Assembly (NCBI RefSeq): GCF_902167145.1
Contig: NC_050104.1
Coordinates: 13,290,001 to 13,354,000 of the forward strand
Length of the DNA stretch: 64,000 nt
Source of the DNA: Zea mays
Taxonomy: Eukaryota; Streptophyta; Magnoliopsida; Poales; Poaceae
Direction of reading: 5' to 3'
Position numbers and translations under genes: made by a program. Positions 32,945 through 45,200 of the stretch are shown here, piece by piece (the first letter of the stretch is position 1; every line of letters begins with the position of its first letter). Below the pieces are notes generated by a model. It was not told where the DNA came from and did no database searches. It saw only the letters and a list, made by a program, of their open reading frames with translations.

Positions 32945-34200
32945 ACATCCTAAGCCTTGGCCACATGCATCACAATAGATATCAAATCCTTTCTATAGGT
33001 CTGGCATAACCAATACTGGTGGCGACATCAACCTCTTTTTCAATTGCTCAAAGCTGTCTTGGCACTTCTCGTCCCACTTAAATTCTCTTCCTTTCTCCAA
33101 AAGCGAAGTCATGGGTTTAGCGATCTTAGAAAATCCTTCAATAAATCTTCGATAATACCCTGCTAGTCCCAAGAAACTCCGAATCTCGGTAACTGTAGTG
33201 GGTACTCTCCACTCCATTATCTCCTTAACTTTAGCAGGATCCACTGATATTCCTCCATTAGATATGATATGACCAAGAAATGGCACCTCGCCAATCCAAA
33301 ACTCGCATTTACTGTACTTGGCGTAGAGTTGATTATCTTGTAGCTTTTGTAGCACCAATCTCAGATATTTCTTGTGATCACTATCACTCTTGGAATAAAT
33401 AAGAGTATCGTCGATGAAAACCACGACGAATCTATCTAAATCATGAACACCTTATTCTTCAGATCCATAAAATAAGCTGGTGCATTGGTTAATCCAAACG
33501 ACATAACAGTGAACTCATATAATCCATAACGAGTCGAAAAAGCCGTCTTAGGAATATCCGATGGTCTAATCCTCATCTGATGGTAACCGGATCGGAGATC
33601 AATCTTCGAGAATACTCTGGCACCTCTCATCTGATTAAATCCTCAATGCAGGGTAATGGACACTTGTTCTTCACAGTGACATCGTTAAGGGTCCTATAAT
33701 CCATGCACATCCCTTGCGATCCTTCTTTCTTCTGTACAAATAGAACCGGCGCTCCCCAAGGTGAGGAACTCGGACGGATGTATCCAGCCTCTTGCAACTC
33801 CGTTAAGTGCTTCTTGAGTTCCTTTAGTTCTTCTACGAACATCCTGTATGGCCGTTTAGAAATAGGAGCAGTCCCAGGTAAGAGATCAATGACAAACTCA
33901 ACTTCCCTATATGGTGGCATCCCTGGCAACTCCTCTGGAAAGACATCCAAAAAATCTCTAACCACACGGATGTTGTCTCCAATAAACTCCTCAGGTATAA
34001 AGAACATTGCCCGTTTGGATGAGGTGGTTACTGCAATATTAACTTGAAATCTTTCTCCTTTGGAACTGGTGAGTTCTATGATTCCCTTAGCACAGTGTAT
34101 ATTGTGTCTTTGCCTTTCTCAACCATGACATACCAAGGATCACGTCTATAGTGCTCTCTTCTAACACTATAGGGGTAGGCCATCTGGGTTAGGAACAGAG
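32945..34200 (-). pseudogene. pol: Chromovirus C protease end and reverse transcriptase
   Basis: From right to left: protease C-terminus STIDVILGMSWL (about 34160-34120), then a frameshift, then [17 protein letters not shown] and the reverse transcriptase from [21 protein letters not shown] through [17 protein letters not shown] shift near 33630 follows, then [16 protein letters not shown] further shift near 33430 precedes the catalytic FIDDT (33404-33418) and [16 protein letters not shown]. Stops and shifts at 33630, 33430 and 32993 break the frame. The protease active-site half and all of gag are missing. Confidence 0.88.
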
Positions 34201-34665
34201 GGTAAGAAAGAAAGGATTGTAGACAAGGCAGGTGATTACGAATTATGTTACTTTGGGGGATTCATTAGCTAAGTGTGTTGCCTACTAAGGCTAATTCATT
34301 ACCTTATAGTGGTACATGCTAAGATGCCCAACTATAATGTTTCAACCAATCAAAGAAGCAAATCAAGCATTTATCATCAGAACAATCAACCAACATTTTT
34401 TTAAAAAAATAGAGAAAATAGTTTTAGTTTTTGTCGTAGGTCTCCTATCTCTTAAAAAGATCACAAATGTAGGATTCCTAGGTGTGAAATCCATCTTGTC
34501 TCAGAGTAGAAAAGATAAGATTAATCAGAGTAGAGTAGCAGAAGGTGAGACAAGATCAAGATGAGATAAGTATAGAATGAGTCAGAGTAAGGTAAGTAGG
34601 TAAGGGTTTTGTCCATTTCTATCTAGGTTTCGTCCTACAGTCAACATTTCCTCTGATACCACTTC
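34201..34665 (-). other. Chromovirus C leader with primer-binding site
   Basis: Non-coding leader between the 5' LTR and the broken protease. The initiator tRNA-Met site TGGTATCAGAG reads on the minus strand at 34651-34661, four bases after the LTR. The first 45 bp of leader nearly match those of element D (56914-56960). Gag should lie between this leader and protease but has been deleted. Confidence 0.8.
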
Positions 34666-37600
34666 TGTCACACCCGGCTTTAAGGAACAAAGCCAGGTGC
34701 ATCCCATACATGCGCCAAGAAGACAACATATACAATAACAGAGTGTATAGAGATAAATGTCAATAACGTCAGAGTATTTATTACATAGCGGAAGACTTAT
34801 TACAAAATAAAAGAATAAACATAAAACGAACTAAGGATCGTCGGCGCCAATGTCAACTGAGAAACGCCACCTAGATCAGATCATACTCCTCGCCTTGTGG
34901 CTCCTCCTGAACCACCTGCTCTTCTCCTGTGGGGGGGTGTGAGACAGCAAGAGTGAGCTCACATACGTTCATCGCTCAACAAGTTGTGGGGAATAATGTG
35001 ACATAAACTCACCAAAGGTGGGAGCTCATGGAGTGTAAGGCTTATCAAAGAGAATGGTTAAAGCTGAGCATTGCTTTTAATGTTGGTCAAACTTTTATTA
35101 GCAATTACTAGATGTAAGTAAATACCAAACCTTAAATAAAGTAATAGAACAAATTAATAATAAACCCATGCATATGCAAATGACAAAATTGAATTTAGGT
35201 TCCATAAATTAATCATCAGAGAGTCCTGAGCTGCTCATGACCGTGAGCTCGGCTAGTATACCAGTTTTACACTCTGCAGAGGTTGTACCCTTTACCCACA
35301 AGTCATGTTACCCATCTGCCAAGGGGTCGCGAATCCCATACACCTCTACCTAGGAAGCGCGGCAGGGCAACACTACGAGGCCTTTACAAAGTTCCACTAG
35401 CTTCTGAAAACCCGCTACAGTTTATAGGAAGTTCCAATGCAGGGTTCCTGGCTGACCGCCATCGCAGCAAAATCAACCAGGGACCTCCCTACACTGACCA
35501 CTCCCCTACTGCCCTTGCCCCTTTCGGGTAAGGTAGTCTTCCACTAGCTTTCCTAATTAGTCAGCCAAGGGCGTCCCATTAAACCCTTGTGGTGGCACGT
35601 GGTTCTCAAGTTAAGCTCTATGTTCCAATTAACATTAATGATCTCAACATGAACATAAATAGAATAACAAAAAGAATTGGAACATAGAGGTAATAAATGA
35701 TTATCCCAAGACCATATAAAGCAATAGCAAACTACCCAAGTGATTCAGGGGTAAACAAGGTAATGAGATAAACAATCTAGGGTGACCTATTGGGTCCCAT
35801 CAAAATTAACTTATGCATGGATGAGTGATATTAAAGAGCATTATTAGGTAAAAAGTGGTCAAGGGCACAACTTGCCTTCAATGAGCTCCTGCTCAGCTAC
35901 TTCAACCTGCTGCTCACCAGGATCCTCAGCAACGGGCTCTTCTACTCGCCACAATACAAACAAGCACAGTGCACATAGAGAAATTAACATTACACCAAAC
36001 ATATATACAAAATACACAGTAATATTCTACACATTAAAATAAAATTCTAGGAACAGGAATCGTAATTTTTGGAGTTATAGAATTTAAGTTATGCATTTTC
36101 AAAGGTTTTATGTGCTTTAAATAGGATTAGGCGATAAATAAATTTCTTACTGTTTTCATGACATAACAGAGGCTCTAGGTGATAGAGAATAAAAATACAA
36201 AATTTTAGGAAGTGGAATGAAGTAATTTGGAGTTCATATGCATTTTCTATGATTTATTGAAGTTCTAGCAATTATTTTCCTATTAAAAATCTATTTAATA
36301 ATCATTTTCTCTGGTTTTATAATGTTCTGGACTGGGCCTCATTTTCTTGCAAAGTACAGGGGTCTCGGGGTAAAAATCTATAGACACAGAGCGCAGTGTA
36401 TTAGGACGGCGGGTTGATTAACTAACATTATAAGGGTTCTTTTGCTAATCTGCCAACCGAAGGGGTATTCTCCAATTTCAGCCGTAGGATCCAGATCCAG
36501 AGGCCGAGATTAGATCCTGGTTCTTTAAAAAAAGAGCGCTCACTGTCGACCACCGGATCATTATCGAACGGCTACGTTTTGATCAAGCGAAGGGGTATCC
36601 CACGTTTTAATCCTATCCGCCCGCGCCCGATCCGACGGTCGCGGAAGCATCGTCTCCTACCCAGCTCGAGCCACCCAAAATTGCCTCTGCGCACGGCGGG
36701 GGAGTCGCCGGAGTCCATGAATCCGGCCAACCCGAGCGCCAGACTCAAATTCGTTCGGCCCCCGCGAGATTTACTACACCCCGAACCCAATTCCCAAACA
36801 AATTTCGGCCGACATCGAGCGCAAGACTCGGTCCACGGTGATATGCGATTCATGGCGACCGACGGTTCTCCAGCGAGAAATCTTGGAGCCACTCGCCATG
36901 GTTTCTTTGTGGCGTGACATTCACTACCTTCTACCGATCATGAGGGTGGGTTCGATGCATACCTCGATATCCCGGTCGCAGGGGAAGCTCGATCCCGCGG
37001 TGGCGCTCCGTTCGCAATCTACCGCCGATGCCCTCCTTAACCCCGTGTGCAGTCCGTGCGCAGTAATGTGGTGGTCAACGGATTCGCGTGAAGGTAGGTC
37101 GCAGGAGGCGGACTTGCCCGGGATCTTTATACCCAGAGCGCGGGGCAGATTCCACCCGATTCCTCCGGTCAAAGAGGTGGCTGCAACAACGACGGCGCGA
37201 TTCATCCGGGAAGAAAGCGTTGACGAACCGGGCCCACGGTCAGTGACCAGAAGCAGGCACAGGCGCGCGCGTGCGGGAGTCCGGCCAGATGGGCCGCGCG
37301 GGTCATTTCCCCGGTGGGCCGAAAATGGGGTATGGAGCCCAGGTAAACTCCCATTACTTTTTTTTATGTTTTATTTTCTGCTTTCTTTTATAATTATTTG
37401 AATCTAATTTGAATTTGAATATGATTTTCACTTTTGAGTCCATTATACAAATTCACACTCTAATGTTGGAATAATATATTTTCATTTACATACTTTTATC
37501 CTTACGATATTTATTTCCTTCTTTTTTCTAGATTCAAGAATTTCTTTTAGGTTCTAAATTCCCTTTTTGGTCTTTAATATTTTTCTTATCACAAAATGCA

Positions 37601-37769
37601 CACAAAAATAAAATATTCAGCATGATGCAATGATTTAGTAGCATATCTTTTTATTAATTGTTCTTGGACATGGTGTTCACATATGATGATGCATGAAGAT
37701 CAAACTCACATAAAGAGAAATGGTTTCTCTATTGGTATTATTTCTAGCAATTACAAAGTGGGTGTTACA
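34666..37769 (-). repeat. Chromovirus C 5' LTR, intact
   Basis: 3104 bp, plus-strand ends TGTCACACCC and GTGTTACA. It retains the 312 bp (35483-35794) lost from the 3' LTR and the empty Helitron site at 37640-37659. Part of it (about 34920-35800) is the reverse complement of a module in D's LTRs. No genes. Confidence 0.92.
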
Positions 37770-37774
37770 AAGAC

Positions 37775-38308
37775 TTCCACTGCACTCCGATGAGAGGGTA
37801 ATTTACTCCAAGTTCATCTCCATGCTCTTATTGCCTTTTTACTCGTAATTGACGATTTTGGTGAGACAATGGGGTTTAAGGGCCAAGATTGATCCCGTTT
37901 TGGTGCTTAATGCCAAAGGGGGAGAAAATAAGGCCAAAGCAAATGGATCAACTACCACTTGTGAAATTTTTGAAAAAGAGTAGAGTAGAACTTTTGATTT
38001 GTCAAAATAACTCTTACTATCAAAATTTGGTCTCCTGTGGGTGAATGTTTGATTATGGGAAAAGGGGGAGTTTTTGGCTCTTAATCATTTTTACTCTTGG
38101 ATTATCTTTCCTTGTGTCTAAACATGTGTGTTTAACTTAGAGATAGGAAAATGAATTTGATTTGCAAAAACAAACCAAGTGGTGGCAAAGAACGATCCAA
38201 ATATGTCAAATCTTGTCAAAGACTATTTTTGTTCTCAATTGCATTGATGTTGCACTTCTATTTGTTGCTTTTTTGATGTGTTGGCATAAATCACCAAAAA
38301 GGGGAGAT
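37775..38308 (+). other. Sirevirus B 3' untranslated region, second part
   Basis: Continues from 22440. Non-coding, with three polypurine tracts: 37915-37928, 38060-38070 and 38296-38307. The last directly precedes the 3' LTR. Multiple tracts of the type AAAGGGGGAG are a Sirevirus hallmark. Confidence 0.85.
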
Positions 38309-39546
38309 TGAAAGGGAAATGTGCCCTTGGGCCATTTCTAGTATATTTTGGTGATTAAGTGCCCAACACATATTGAGAGAGTAATTATATGCCAAATGAT
38401 GGATGAAGTGCAAATTGACAAGAAGGTATGGTTCCAGACTTAGTACATGGGTTTTTGTGTACTAATATATTTGTCTAAGTGCTAGAATCAGGAAAAGAAA
38501 AGGATTAGAAAAGAGTTGGCTGTGTACAGCCAACTGCTGCTCAGTCTGGGTGCACCGGACAGTGTCTGGTGCGCCAGGCTGGGCTCTGGCGAACTGGCCA
38601 CTCTCGGGAATTCGTCGGCGGCGTACGGCTATAATTCACCGGACTGTCCGGTGGTGCACTGGACTGTCCGGTGAGCCAACGGCCGCCAGCGCAACGGTCG
38701 GCCGCCAAATCCGCGGGCGACGTGTGGCCCGCTCGAACGGTCGGCAGGGGGCACCAGACTGTCCGGAGGTGTGCCAACGGCTACAATTCTGCAACGGTCG
38801 GTTGTGCTATTTTAGGAAGGAGATCTGCACCGGACCATAAACAGTGGATGTCCGGTGATGCACCGGACTGTCCGGTGCGCCACCCAACAGAAGGCAAGAA
38901 TTGCCTTCCAAGAATGCCTCCAACGGCTCCTAGCTGCCTTGGGGCTATAAAAGGGACCCCTAGGCGCATGGAGGAGGGACCCAAGCATTCCTTGATCATT
39001 CCTAAGCACCAAGACTCCATTCTCGCGCATTTGATTCTTTGAGATAGTGACTTGAGCACCATTTGAGTAGAGAACTTCTCGAGTTGTGTTGTGAACTCAA
39101 GTTGTGGCTTTGTGTGCGTGATTGTGCTTTTGCTTTGAGTCATGTGTGTGTTGCTCTCCCCTCCCTTACTTCTGTGCTTCTTTGTGATCATCAATTGTAA
39201 GGGCGAGAGACTCCAAGTTGTGGAGATTCCTCGCAAACGGGAGAAAGTATAAGAAAGGGAAACACTGTGGTATTCAAGCTAATCATTGGATCACTTGAAA
39301 GGGGTTGAGTGCAACCCTCGTCCATTGGGACACCACAACGTGGAGTAGGCAAGTATTATACTTGGCCGAACCATGGGATAAATCACCGTGTCTTTTGTGT
39401 GTTCTTCTATGTGATCATTGTGTCTCACAAAAGCTCGGTCCTTAGCCACTTGGTCCTATTGCACTAACTCTTAACCAAGTTTTGTGGCTACAAGTATTTG
39501 ATTTTTACAGGATCACCTATTCACCCCCCCTCTAGGTGCTCTCAAC
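38309..39546 (+). repeat. Sirevirus B 3' LTR
   Basis: 1238 bp, TGAAAGGG...CTCTCA, with a TATA box at 38945-38954. It differs from the 5' LTR at several percent of sites by eye and carries one extra 20 bp palindrome unit (near 38655). Confidence 0.9.
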
Positions 39547-40689
39547 TCGGACTGCTCGTCTTCTAATTCCGACGATGAAGGACTCACTGCCTCAGCCTTC
39601 AACAAGTCCTCTCTCTTCCCCAACGAACGCCACACATGCCTAATGGCAAAGGAGAAAAAGGTAAGCGTTCGAGAAACTCCTAAGTATACTACTTCAAGTG
39701 ATGATGACTCTAGCGATGATGAGGTAGATTATACCGATTTATTTAAAGGCTTAGATAGAGCAAAGGTAGATAAAATTAATGAATTAATTGATGCCTTAAA
39801 TGAAAAGGATAGACTCTTAGAGAAGCAAGAAGACATTTTGTATGAAGAGCATGACAAATTTGTTAGTGTACAAAAATCTCTTGCTTTAGAAACTAAAAGA
39901 AATGAAATTCTATCTTCTGAAATATCTGCCTGCCATGAGTCTATTTCTAGCTTAAAGAGTGTTAATGATGAATTAAATGCTAAGCTAGAAGTAGCTAATA
40001 AATCTAGTTCATGTGTAGAACGTATGGTAATTTGCAATAGATGCAAGGATTTTAATGTTGATGCATGTGATGAACATTTAGTTTCCATTTCTAAATTAAA
40101 TGATGAAGTAGTAAGTCTTAATGCTCAACTTAAGACTTGCAAAAGTGACTTTGATAAATTAAAATTTGTTAGGGATGCCTACACGATTGGTAGACACCCC
40201 TCAATTAAGGATGGGCTTGGCTTTCAAAAGGATGCCAAGAACTTAACAAGCCAAAGGGATCCCATTCCCGTCAAGGAGAAAGGGGAGGCCCCTATGGCTA
40301 ATAGTGCTCAAAGGAATCATGCTTTCATCTATAGTGATAGAAAATTTTCTAGAAATGCTCATAGGAGTTATGCTTATGATTCACATGCTATGATTGCTTC
40401 AAGTTCTTCTTTTGTGCATGGTAGAAATATGCCTAGGAAAAATGTTGTTCATCATATGCCTAGAAAAAGTGTTGTTCATCATATGCCTAGGAAAGTATGT
40501 AATGAACCCTCTACAATCTACCATGCTTGCAATACTTCTTTTGCAATTTGTTGTAAGAATAAGAAAGTGGTTGCTAGGAAGTTGGGGGCCAAGTGCAAGG
40601 GAGACAAGACTTGCATTTGGGTCCCAAAGACTATTGTGACTAACATTGTAGGACCCAACAAGAGTTGGGTACCTAAAACCCAAGCGTAA
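39547..40689 (+). pseudogene. gag: Sirevirus A gag, C-terminal coiled-coil part
   Basis: Gag of A resumes after B with the acidic CSSSNSDDEG-like stretch. The 348 codons at 39643-40689 are open. They encode the coiled-coil-like extension (INELIDALNEKDRLLEKQED region, repeated SISSLKSVNDELNAKLEVAN heptads), the basic middle and the end GAKCKGDKTCIWVPK. A 27 bp in-frame tandem duplication at 40432-40485 adds a second MPRKxVVHH unit that B lacks. With the fragments at 691-1338 and 14951-15397 it makes up one gene split into three. Confidence 0.88.
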
Positions 40690-41134
40690 ATTATCTTGCA
40701 GGTTTATGCATCCGGGGGCTCAAGCTGGATTATCGACAGCGGATGCACAAACCACATGACGGGGGAGAAGAAGATGTTCACCTCCTATGTCAAGAACAGG
40801 ATTCCCAGGATACGATTATCTTTGGAGATGGGAACCAAGGCAAGGTCAAAGGCTTGGGCAAAATAGCCATCACAAATGAGCACTCTATCTCTAATGTATT
40901 TTTAGTAGAGTCACTAGGCTATAATCTCCTGTCTGTTAGTCAATTGTGCCACATGGGCTACAGTTGTTTGTTTACAATGTTGATGTATCTATCTTTAGAA
41001 GGAGTGATGGTTCATTAGCATTTAAGGGTGTACTAGATGGCAAACTCTACTTAGTTGATTTTTCGAAAGAGGAGGCCGATCTAGATGCATGTTTAATTGC
41101 TAAGACTAGTATGGGCTGGCTGTGGCATCGTCGT
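40690..41134 (+). pseudogene. pol: Sirevirus A protease and start of pre-integrase region
   Basis: WIIDSGCTNHMTG (catalytic Asp codon near 40735) is followed by a one-base loss near 40795 (AAGAACAGGATTCC against AAGAGCAAAGATTCC in B). Later blocks are GDGNQGKVKGLGKIAITNEH and LDACLIAKTSMGWLWHRR. Element E interrupts the gene in the LWHRRLAHVGM motif at 41134, and it resumes at 50727. Confidence 0.87.
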
Positions 41135-41762
41135 TGTTGGGGACTTGCTCTCAAATGCTATGAATTAAGAACAAGGCAACATAAAATGTTAAATATCAAT
41201 GCCCTTCGTCCGCCGAAGCATTATCTCCACAGGGATTTAATGAACTTCGGACGAAGGTCACGAGCATAATGTTACGAAGGTTTCACCTTCGTAATTAAAC
41301 TTATAATGATAATACAAAGTAATGTAAAACGTGAAACATTAAAGATAAATATATTGGAAATAAATGACATCATTCACATATCTTATTATATAAATCTAAG
41401 ATGTTTCAATATAACGTTTAGGTACATTTATACCTTTGCCTTGGCAAACAATAATTCCCGAGTGATGCGTTTGCAATTACAGGAATGCGTGAACAGTAAA
41501 GGAATACTGTTCACTATTTATAGACACAGGATACAGCCTGTGAGGAATTACAATCATGTCCCTCATAAAAGTTTACAACATTGACTCAGACCCTTATGGA
41601 CTAAAAGGTCATTCTATCTCTAAGTCGGTTCGACCTCTCATCTTCGGACATGCTGTAATACCGAAGCTTCATGAATGATACCTTCGTCATTACATTCAAG
41701 CAGCTTCAGCCGAAGCAGTTTCCTTTCCGCGGGACCTTCGGCGACGAAGCATGGTCCCAACA
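41135..41762 (-). repeat. Element E 3' LTR
   Basis: 628 bp, TGTTGGGG...CCAACA. The minus-strand polypurine tract CGCGAAGGGGCTAC (41763-41776) lies just outside it. Confidence 0.92.
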
Positions 41763-42020
41763 GTAGCCCCTTCGCGGTGCTAGATCGTTTTTCGTAACGA
41801 GCTTGATCCGTGAAAAAAGTCTCTTAGGCTTCAGGAAGCCAAAGGTCCAAAAAACACCTTCCCTGAGCTCGTTGTCGAGAAACGATACAGTTTTCGAGCG
41901 CGTAGCGGTCCCACCATGCGGATTCACTATTTTGGTTTTTGCGGCCCACCGTGCAGCGGGTGCGAGCAACTGTTTGCCTGGTGTAAAAATCCTGACGATT
42001 CACCTTCTTACCTGCAGCAC

Positions 42021-42028
42021 TATATAAA
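42021..42028 (+). promoter_or_regulatory. TATA box of the antisense accessory gene in E
   Basis: TATATAAA on the plus strand, 193 bp before the ATG at 42221, in a region outside the LTR. It suggests transcription independent of the LTR and opposite to pol. Seen in sequence only; no expression evidence. Confidence 0.55.
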
Positions 42029-42220
42029 CATACGGGTAGGTGTAAAGTTACCACAACATTCATTGCTATTGCACTGTTTTGCTGCCAAAAATTTTAACCA
42101 TAGCCGAAGCTTGACTTTCGCATTCAAACGAAGCTCCAGTTTAGTGTCTGCTTCGTCAGAAGAAGAGTTCGGAAGAAAGGTTATTAATTTCCAAGCAATT
42201 TTCAAGAAATTCAAAATCAA

Positions 42221-45200
42221 ATGGCCAGAGTGTGTTCTACTGCTAGAGCTGAGCGTGAAGGAGACGAAGCCGAAGCTGTGGAAACTGTTCCCATCTCGGA
42301 AGCAATGAGGCGATCTGGGTTGGTGACATCGGAAGACACCCATGCTGCCGAAGCAGAACAAGCAGATATTGAAGAGACTGATTCTGAAGGTGATCACAGT
42401 ATCGCAGTGCCAAGCAAGCCTAGCCACCTGGACTTCGGAAAGTCAACCATCTCTAAGGCTAATTTTCCTAAGATGGTGAAGTCGGGCTACTTTAGCGAAG
42501 ATGAGAAAAAGCTGATTCGCTTTGGTGGAGAAGAGACTACCCCGAAGCCACAGAAAGATGAAATAGTGATTTTCAAGAGTTTCCTCAAAGCTGGTTTGAG
42601 ATTTCCTTTAAATAGGATGATTGCTGATGTGCTAAAGAAATTTGGGATCTATCTTCATCAACTAACTCCTAACGCTATTGTTAGGCTTAGTGTTTATATT
42701 TGGGCTCTCCGAAGCCAGGGGGTGGAACCGTTTTCCGAAGGTTTCTGCCGGGTGCATGAGCTACATTACCAAACCAAAGCCAGAAAAGATGGGTTACATG
42801 AAAATTTTGGTTGTTACAATTTTGCCTATCGGAAAACTACAAAATTTCCTGTGATCAGCTACCGAAGCAAGTGGCCGGCAGGCTGGAAATCGGAATGGTT
42901 CTATGTCAAAGTTGACGATGACAAGGAGAAGCTGGTACAGAGTCCGCTTGAACTGATCTTCGGAGAGACCAGACCCCGATGCAGTATGACACCAGAAGGT
43001 CCAACACAAATCGCGTTAGCTGAATTCAGGATTATTGTAGAGCACATTGGCACTAGAGATTTAGTGCAGGAATTTTTGGCTTTCAAAATATTTCCAACTA
43101 TGAAGGAATGGGCTATGCCAAAGCTTGAAAGAGAGAAGAAAGAGGGGGAGCTTGTCCGACTGCCCTACCACTATAAGTTCAAGAAATATTTTAAAGCACC
43201 CTGCCAAGAATGGCTCGAAACAATCGAAGTAATGAGTACTGAAATTCTTGGGAATTATTCTAAAAAAGAGGATCAATTAATGACAGCAGCCTTCGGCACC
43301 CGGCCGAAACGAAGGCTAAACAGAGTGCTTGATGCTATAGGCTTTGAATACCCTGACTACGAGCGGCTAGACAAGGGTGCCGAAGGGCAGAAAAGGAAAA
43401 GAGTACCTAACACTTTAATTAAAGACGACGAAGATCAACCAAAGAAGAAAGAAAAGTTTGAACCGAAGGTAGCTGCTCCAAGAAAAAGAAAAGCTGCATC
43501 TCCAAAGCCTGCATCTCCAGAACCAGAGAGATTGGTCCGAGATGAGGAAGTTCCTGCGACACCTTCTGCTGCCGAAGTAGAAGAAATTCTGAAGGTAATG
43601 ACTGAATCTTTGCCTGTCAAGCTAAGTCCGCTGGCACCGGAACTGACAAAGTTTTTTCAGAAGGACAAAAAAGCTTCGGCAGCAGAAAGTCCTGCAAAGC
43701 CGAAAAAACGCAGAATTATCCAAGTGACAGATGTGATTCATCAGACGCCGCCACCGGTATCAGCGTCAAAAATTGTTATTGCCGAGACCGCCGAAGCCGC
43801 CGCAACCGAAGCTACCAGGGCTGAAACCACTGAAATTGCAACTGCCGGAGCCAAAGCTACCGGAGCCGAAGCCGCCGAAACTACCGGAGCCGAAGCCGGG
43901 GCCACCGAAGATTCAAACCTGGAAACCACACTGGAAGTTATTGACAATATTCTTCTGAAAATGGCTGAAGAAGAAGCTGTTGTGGCTGCGGTGAACACGG
44001 CTACTGAAAAGGGAAAAGAGCAGGTTGAAGACATTTTGGAGGAAGAAAATTTTAACTTTCAAGATTTACTTGGACAAGATTTAACAAGTGCTGAAAAAGA
44101 AGAGCTGAAGAAATATGCCATATCCTGCGGATATAAACCAGGGTCTATGCTATTTGGTGGGGTCAACGAAGGGAAGCTAAAATGCCTTCGGAATCGTACC
44201 GAAGCCAAAGTTGTTAGGAACTTCTCCAAAAGCGTTGGCCTGCCGAAGATAGAAGCGGACCTTTGCAGGTACCAGCGACAACATATCGCCGGTAGCCTGC
44301 TCTATGCTAATTTTAAGGTAAAAAATATTATTATTTTATTATTATTATTTTTATGTCGTTTTCTGACGAAGGTAGTTTTGGCAGAGTATACTGTTAAGTA
44401 AAGTGCTAAAAATGCAACAAGATCTTGAAGATGAGAAGAATAAAGCTATCATCAAGGATTTAGAAGAAAAAGTTGAAAATTACGAAGTTGTTCTGAAGAA
44501 GAAAGACTTCACCATTCAAGACCTTGAAATCATGGCCAAAGAACACGAAGGTGTCTTAGAAAAGAAAGACTTTATTATTCAGTCTATGGAAGGCTCCTTG
44601 GCTGAAGTCCAGGCCGAAAATGATAGTTTAAAGAATGAATTACTGAAAAAGTCAGAAAAATATGAGCAAGAAAAGGAGAAACTTGAAGCAAGTCTCAAGA
44701 CTGACGTCGAGAAAAATTCACATTTGCAAAAATCATTGAAGGATCTCCAAGAGAAATGCCTAAATTTCGGCAGCCGATGCGTGCAGCGGCTGAAGGACGT
44801 ATTTCACTCTATCGGAGCCAGTTCTGAAAAAAATTCACCTTCAGCCGAAAACCTGCCCAGCACCTTGGAACATATTGAAGGCGAGGTTGATGCTCTTGAC
44901 GAAGTTATTGGTGGGCATGCCGACTTTTGCGCCCTGGTAGCTTCTCGAGGCACAGCTACCGCTTTTCTGAAGGCTGGCTGTACACACGGAAAGATTGTGA
45001 ATAGGCCAAACTTCAGCTTGTCAGCAGCAGATTTGGTTGATATCCCAAGCTTAGCCCGAAGAGTCGAAAATAGATTTATGACCCAAATTTGGGTAAATGG
45101 CGGGCGAAAAATGGCTGGTGACGAAGCTCGAAGCCACCTTAAGCCAGTGGGAAACTTATATTTGTTACTTTTACCTTCTCCTTGACATTTGCACCTTTCT

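Larger units (their letters stand above)
22441..37769 (-). mobile_element. Chromovirus C (Tekay/Del-type Ty3/gypsy) inserted in Sirevirus B
   Basis: C is a minus-strand LTR retrotransposon with perfect 5 bp target duplications AAGAC (22436-22440 and 37770-37774). Its plus-strand outer ends are TGTCACACCC and GTGTTACA. The 5' LTR is 34666-37769. The 3' LTR is 22441-25106 plus 30937-31060, split by a Helitron. The internal region is only 3.6 kb: leader, end of protease, reverse transcriptase, RNase H, integrase and chromodomain. Gag and most of protease are absent. By eye, about 17 substitutions separate the LTRs over some 2.8 kb, so it is young. Confidence 0.92.
15398..39546 (+). mobile_element. 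Sirevirus B (Ji/Opie-like Ty1/copia) inserted in gag of A
   Basis: B is a complete but inactive Sirevirus interrupted by chromovirus C. Its LTRs are 15398-16608 and 38309-39546, starting TGAAAGGG and ending CTCTCA. The target duplication is ATTCG (15393-15397) and ACTCG (39547-39551), with one transition. Gag, protease, integrase, reverse transcriptase and RNase H follow in copia order on the plus strand. Without C, B would be about 8.8 kb. It lies inside a related element of the same lineage, and each serves as an alignment reference for the other. Confidence 0.92.
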
